A stretch of 64,000 nucleotides of DNA, taken from assembly GCF_001050235.1 (NCBI RefSeq), contig NZ_DF967972.1:1440475-1504474 (forward strand), read 5' to 3'. The translations under genes and the position numbers were made by a program. The number at the start of each line of letters is the position of its first letter. The stretch's first letter is position 1. This DNA is from Longilinea arvoryzae (lineage in GTDB: Bacteria; Chloroflexota; Anaerolineae; Anaerolineales; Anaerolineaceae). This document shows, piece by piece, positions 60,352 to 64,000 of the stretch. The notes under the pieces were generated by a model, which saw only the letters and a list, made by a program, of their open reading frames with translations, was not told where the DNA came from and made no database searches.

Positions 60352-63300
60352 CTAATTCCCCAGGGTCACAACCACCCGATGCGCATGCTTATCATCGACC
60401 AGGGCGATCGATCCATTGATCAGCGCTTGCTCATCCAGCAGAATCTGCCGGACATGTTGGCTTATATGATCGGGATTGTTCACCTGGATCTGGTAGACGG
60501 ATCCCCCGAATTTGTAAATAACCTCAAAGCCATCCCAATCCGGTGGGATGACAGGATCGATGCGCAAGGAATTTCCGATCTTATGGAAGCCAAGGATGGC
60601 CTCCAACCCCAGCCGGTACATCCAGGCGGCCGAACCCGTATACCAGGTCCACCCACCCCGGCGCATGTAGGGTGGTTGACTGTAGATATCGGCGCAAATC
60701 ACATACGGTTCGACCCGGTAAATCAGGGCCTTTTCTTCGCTATCGGATTGGAAGATCGGATTGAGCAGGTCAAAGAGCGCCGTTGCCTGCCTCCCATCGC
60801 CCAGGCTTGCGAAAGCCCAGGCGGTCCAGGTGGCGGCATGCGTGTACTGCCCACCATTTTCGCGGGTACCCGGTGGATAGCCCTTGATATAACCGGGGTC
60901 GCTCGAAGTTTTATCGAAGGGTGGGGTAAAGAGCAGCGCCAGGCGATCCTGAGGTCGCACAAGCCGTTCCAGCACCGACTGTATTGCCCGGCGGCTGCGC
61001 TGAGGGTCACCGGCCTGGCTGAGCACGGCCCAGGATTGGGCAATGGAATCAATCTGGCATTCCTGATCAAGGATGGAGCCGAGCGGCGTTCCACTGTCAT
61101 CATAGGCGCGCCGGTACCAGTCGCCATCCCAGGCGGATTGCTCGACGGCGGCAGCATATTCTTTTGCCCGGGCTTTGAACCGGCGTGCGGTTTCGACTTC
61201 ATTGTTTTGTTCGCAGATCACGGCAAAACGTTCCAGCACGTCGCACAGGAACCAGGCCAGCCAGACGCTCTCTCCCTGCCCATTTTTACCGACCCGGTTC
61301 AGACCATCGTTCCAGTCACCGGTGCCGATCAACGGCATGCCGTGCGGACCCGTGGTGGCGCCTTTCTCGATCGCTCGCAGGCAGTGTTCCATCAGCGAAA
61401 ACGATTGTTCCGTGGTTGGAAATTCACCATAATGCTCATCTTCACCCGCCGGGAGAATGGGGGCATGCAGGAAAGGAATTTGTTCAGCCAGAATGCTTCG
61501 ATCTCCAGAGGCTTCAATGTACAGCGCTGTGACATAAGGCAGCCACAACAGATCATCCGAAAAACGCGTGCGCACGCCACGCCCCGATGGCGGGTGCCAC
61601 CAGTGCATCACGTCGCCTTCCTCGAACTGGCGCCGGGCTGCAATGAGAATCTGGCTGCGGGTAATCGACGCATCCACCGGCAGAAGGGCTAAAACGTCCT
61701 GAAGCTGATCGCGGAAACCAAATGCTCCGCTGGATTGGTAGAAGCCTGTGCGCCCCCAAATTCGGCAGGAGAGTGTTTGATAGAGCAGCCACCGGTTTAA
61801 GATCAAATCCGTAGCTGCCTGGGGGGTATTCACCTGCACAGTCCCGAGTAGCTGGTCCCAGAACACATGCGTTCTTTCATAAGCAGCGCTAACAAAGTTG
61901 GGATCATGATATTTCCGGGCCAATTCCAGGGCGTGTTCTTTATCCATTCCCTGCCCGAGCACGAAGTAAACCTCTTCGGTAGCCCCGGGTAGCAGGTCGA
62001 TGTGGATTTGTAAGACAGCACAGGGATCTTCACCGGCCGTGATGCGCGTTTCGAGGCCCAGACGGTGCAGCGCCGCTGGAAAGGAGGGTGTTCCGCCGCG
62101 GCCAAAAAACTCGATGCGGTCAGCGGTCAGGCCGTGGAGGGATTGACTGGCAATCAGAAACGCAACCCGGCTGCCGAATTCTGGATTGTAAGGATTGCTG
62201 GCCAGAAGGCATTCCTGGGCAGAGTCATACTCCGGAATGATATAGGCCATGTTGGCTGCATGGGTGGTGCCCAACACCCACTCGACATACTGGGCCGCGG
62301 TGATCCTTCGGGTGTACTGCAGGGTATTTTCTACCTTTAGATGGATGATCTTCACCGGATCTTCCGGGCTGGCAAAAAGTGTCAGAATTTGACGAAGCCC
62401 ATGTGAGTTGTGTTCGAAGATGGAATAGCCCGCCCCGTGTTTCACCCGGTAAGGCTGCCTGGAGCCAGCCGGCAGCGGCGTGGGGGTCCATACCTCACCG
62501 GTTTCTTCATCGCGCAAATAGAGCGCTTCGCCGGTTGGATCGCGAACCGGATCGTTTGACCAGGGGGTGAGACGGTTTTCACTGCTGTTGGATGCCCAGG
62601 TGCACTGGCTGCCGGCTTCGCTGACCAAAAAGCCAAACTCTGGATAGCCGATCACATTTACCCATGGGGCAGGAGTGGTCCTGCCGGGCAGTCGTTGATC
62701 TCTTTTTGGGGTTGCGGCATTCCAATCGATAATGTATTCGCGCCCATCGGCACTGAAGCCACCATAACCATTGTAGTTCGTCAAACTGCCCATTTCCTCA
62801 AGTGGAAAACATTGAGGAGGTTGGTCTGCAAATTCCTCTTCGGCAGGTCGGGTTGCAGTAAATTCGGGTAAATGATGCACCGGAAGGGCAAACCCCGGCA
62901 TCTGATCCTCCAGCGATCCATTGGCTCCCTTGAGAAGAACGCAGGCTGCTGTTTGAAGCAGGGTGTGTTCTTCAGCCCCCATTTGGTCGTTATAAAGGAT
63001 GAAGATTCCGCCGCGCTGGTGCAGCCATACTTCACCATCCATTTTGCTGACCATGCGATAGAGCATCCCATTCAACTCGGCGCCGTAATTGGTTGGCTGG
63101 CGATTGAGAATAACGATATCCATCTTAAACCGGCGGGTGTGCAGGTATCTGTGCACTTGCAGGGCTTCGCGCACCAGGTCGATCTGTTGGGGATCGTCCA
63201 ACTCGACCAGGAGGATGGGATAGTCACCTGAGATTCCAAAACGCCACAACCCGGATTGCCCAAGCCGGTTCGCAGCAATCGTTTCTGAAGAAGCACGAGC

Positions 63301-64000
63301 GGCCTTTGATGGATAGATCAACGCCGACAGGATTTGCAGGGTGTTCTTCAGAGCTTGGGTGGCGATGTCTTGCTTCCCCAACCAGGCCTGAGCGGAGATA
63401 TTCGCCTGGTAGAAGGCATGCCCAATCAGCGTCCAATTGTGATACCGTCTGGCCAGCGCGAGAATCCCTTCGCGGCTTTCTGCTGCGAAGGTCAGATAGG
63501 CCAAATCCGCACTGGCGTGTGGATACAGGCGGATTTCCTGCCCAAGGGCGAAGATTGGGTCGAGAGTCGCACCGGTTGCGCCAGTGAGATACTGTGGCGA
63601 GGTCAGAGCGGCTGGAGAGCGCAAGGATTGGTCGCGGCCAATAAACGGATTGCGATCTGCCTCATGCCGCGCGACTGCCTGACTCCCTTCGACCACCAGC
63701 ATGTGCCCCAGGTAGATATTCGTTTCCTGATCGGAGCGCGGACGGCGCATGAAGATTTGTAAATTCAACTCCGGAATGAATTCACTCTCGATAAATAACT
63801 TGTTGAAAGCCGGATGGCGGGCATCGGCAGCCTGGGGCGCAAGGATCACTTCGCCATAGGATGTCAGTCGAACGTCGCGCGGCCGTCCGATGTTATTATG
63901 CAGGTGGATACGGCGAATCTCTACCGGATCGTCCGGAGCAACCGTGACCTGCATGGTAGAAGTCAGATCATTTTCTGTGCGCCGGAAGACAGCCATATGG
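60352..64000 (-). CDS. GH94-type phosphorylase / cyclic glucan synthase C-terminal part (5' end outside window)
   Basis: At least 1214 residues, running off the right edge on its 5' side. The visible part matches the C-terminal half of cyclic beta-1,2-glucan synthases (NdvB) and related GH94 phosphorylases: DDPVEIRRIHLHNNIGRPRD with ADARHPAFNKLF in the beta domain, a second supersandwich domain (MVSKMDGEVWLHQRGGIFIL onward), and the (alpha/alpha)6 barrel with the catalytic-acid signature GTGDWNDGLNRVG, QYTHAATWTAWAFASLGDG and RRGGWTWYTGSAAWMYRLGL. It makes or trims beta-1,2-glucans. Whether the N-terminal glycosyltransferase domain is present cannot be seen. Confidence 0.85.
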   Translation of the reverse strand, partial: HMAVFRRTENDLTSTMQVTVAPDDPVEIRRIHLHNNIGRPRDVRLTSYGEVILAPQAADARHPAFNKLFIESEFIPELNLQIFMRRPRSDQETNIYLGHMLVVEGSQAVARHEADRNPFIGRDQSLRSPAALTSPQYLTGATGATLDPIFALGQEIRLYPHASADLAYLTFAAESREGILALARRYHNWTLIGHAFYQANISAQAWLGKQDIATQALKNTLQILSALIYPSKAARASSETIAANRLGQSGLWRFGISGDYPILLVELDDPQQIDLVREALQVHRYLHTRRFKMDIVILNRQPTNYGAELNGMLYRMVSKMDGEVWLHQRGGIFILYNDQMGAEEHTLLQTAACVLLKGANGSLEDQMPGFALPVHHLPEFTATRPAEEEFADQPPQCFPLEEMGSLTNYNGYGGFSADGREYIIDWNAATPKRDQRLPGRTTPAPWVNVIGYPEFGFLVSEAGSQCTWASNSSENRLTPWSNDPVRDPTGEALYLRDEETGEVWTPTPLPAGSRQPYRVKHGAGYSIFEHNSHGLRQILTLFASPEDPVKIIHLKVENTLQYTRRITAAQYVEWVLGTTHAANMAYIIPEYDSAQECLLASNPYNPEFGSRVAFLIASQSLHGLTADRIEFFGRGGTPSFPAALHRLGLETRITAGEDPCAVLQIHIDLLPGATEEVYFVLGQGMDKEHALELARKYHDPNFVSAAYERTHVFWDQLLGTVQVNTPQAATDLILNRWLLYQTLSCRIWGRTGFYQSSGAFGFRDQLQDVLALLPVDASITRSQILIAARRQFEEGDVMHWWHPPSGRGVRTRFSDDLLWLPYVTALYIEASGDRSILAEQIPFLHAPILPAGEDEHYGEFPTTEQSFSLMEHCLRAIEKGATTGPHGMPLIGTGDWNDGLNRVGKNGQGESVWLAWFLCDVLERFAVICEQNNEVETARRFKARAKEYAAAVEQSAWDGDWYRRAYDDSGTPLGSILDQECQIDSIAQSWAVLSQAGDPQRSRRAIQSVLERLVRPQDRLALLFTPPFDKTSSDPGYIKGYPPGTRENGGQYTHAATWTAWAFASLGDGRQATALFDLLNPIFQSDSEEKALIYRVEPYVICADIYSQPPYMRRGGWTWYTGSAAWMYRLGLEAILGFHKIGNSLRIDPVIPPDWDGFEVIYKFGGSVYQIQVNNPDHISQHVRQILLDEQALINGSIALVDDKHAHRVVVTLGN

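Noticed and set aside
60250..61692. 480-codon + strand frame at the right end
   Set aside because: Antisense to the GH94 barrel with GDWNDG; the length reflects high GC and avoidance of stops, not coding.

Overview
The window looks like chromosome from a Chloroflexota bacterium of the Anaerolineae type. This is inferred from content, not from any search: two binding lipoproteins have Ala/Pro/Thr-rich linkers after the lipobox, there are long arabinose and xylose operons each headed by its own LacI repressor, and there is a MalT-type LuxR regulator and a cyclic-glucan-synthase-like GH94 protein.

Left flank (1-3.2 kb): nicotinate phosphoribosyltransferase, a DUF2905 membrane protein, an FTR1 iron permease and an initiator tRNA-Met gene.

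Integrative element (about 3.17-25.80 kb): a tyrosine integrase starts just downstream of the tRNA, and a 45-bp copy of the tRNA 3' part (3169-3213) recurs at 25755-25799. These repeats bound a 22.6-kb island. Its left third is plasmid-like: a helicase with a DnaB N-domain and a RepA-type ATPase core, a ParR-like protein, a ParM-like actin ATPase broken by one in-frame UGA, HTH proteins and iteron-like repeats. Its right two thirds is a BREX type 3-like defence operon read leftward: XRE regulator, ImmA/IrrE protein, brxF, brxC, a DUF3800 protein, a small protein, a Zn-ribbon DNA methylase (pglX type), a two-TM protein, a bactofilin-like solenoid protein, pglZ and a brxA-position gene. The type 3 helicase brxHII is missing. 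A structured RNA with its own consensus promoter and terminator lies on the opposite strand, beside the DUF3800 gene. The BREX regulator gene contains a C10 tract. To the right of attR lies a relic of a second integrase leader, which suggests an earlier element at the same tRNA.

Right flank (25.9-64 kb): an SDR/TetR/MFS efflux operon with a perfect 22-bp operator. Next is an arabinose operon (LacI, a YtfQ-YtfT-YjfF-YtfR-like ABC importer, ribulokinase, araA, araD). Then come an acyltransferase-like membrane protein and a PIG-L deacetylase. A xylose/xyloside operon follows (LacI, binding lipoprotein, two permeases, GH3 glycosidase, xylA, a mutarotase-like protein, xylB). After it lie a DUF3795/oxidoreductase/membrane-protein cluster, a MalT-like LuxR regulator and the C-terminal part of a GH94 protein that runs off the window. 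A GC-rich dispersed repeat occurs in four intergenic places.

The pentose operons form complete import-to-pentose-phosphate routes. The xylose importer has no ATPase gene here, so a shared one encoded elsewhere is inferred. All functional statements come from reading motifs by eye; no database search was run.
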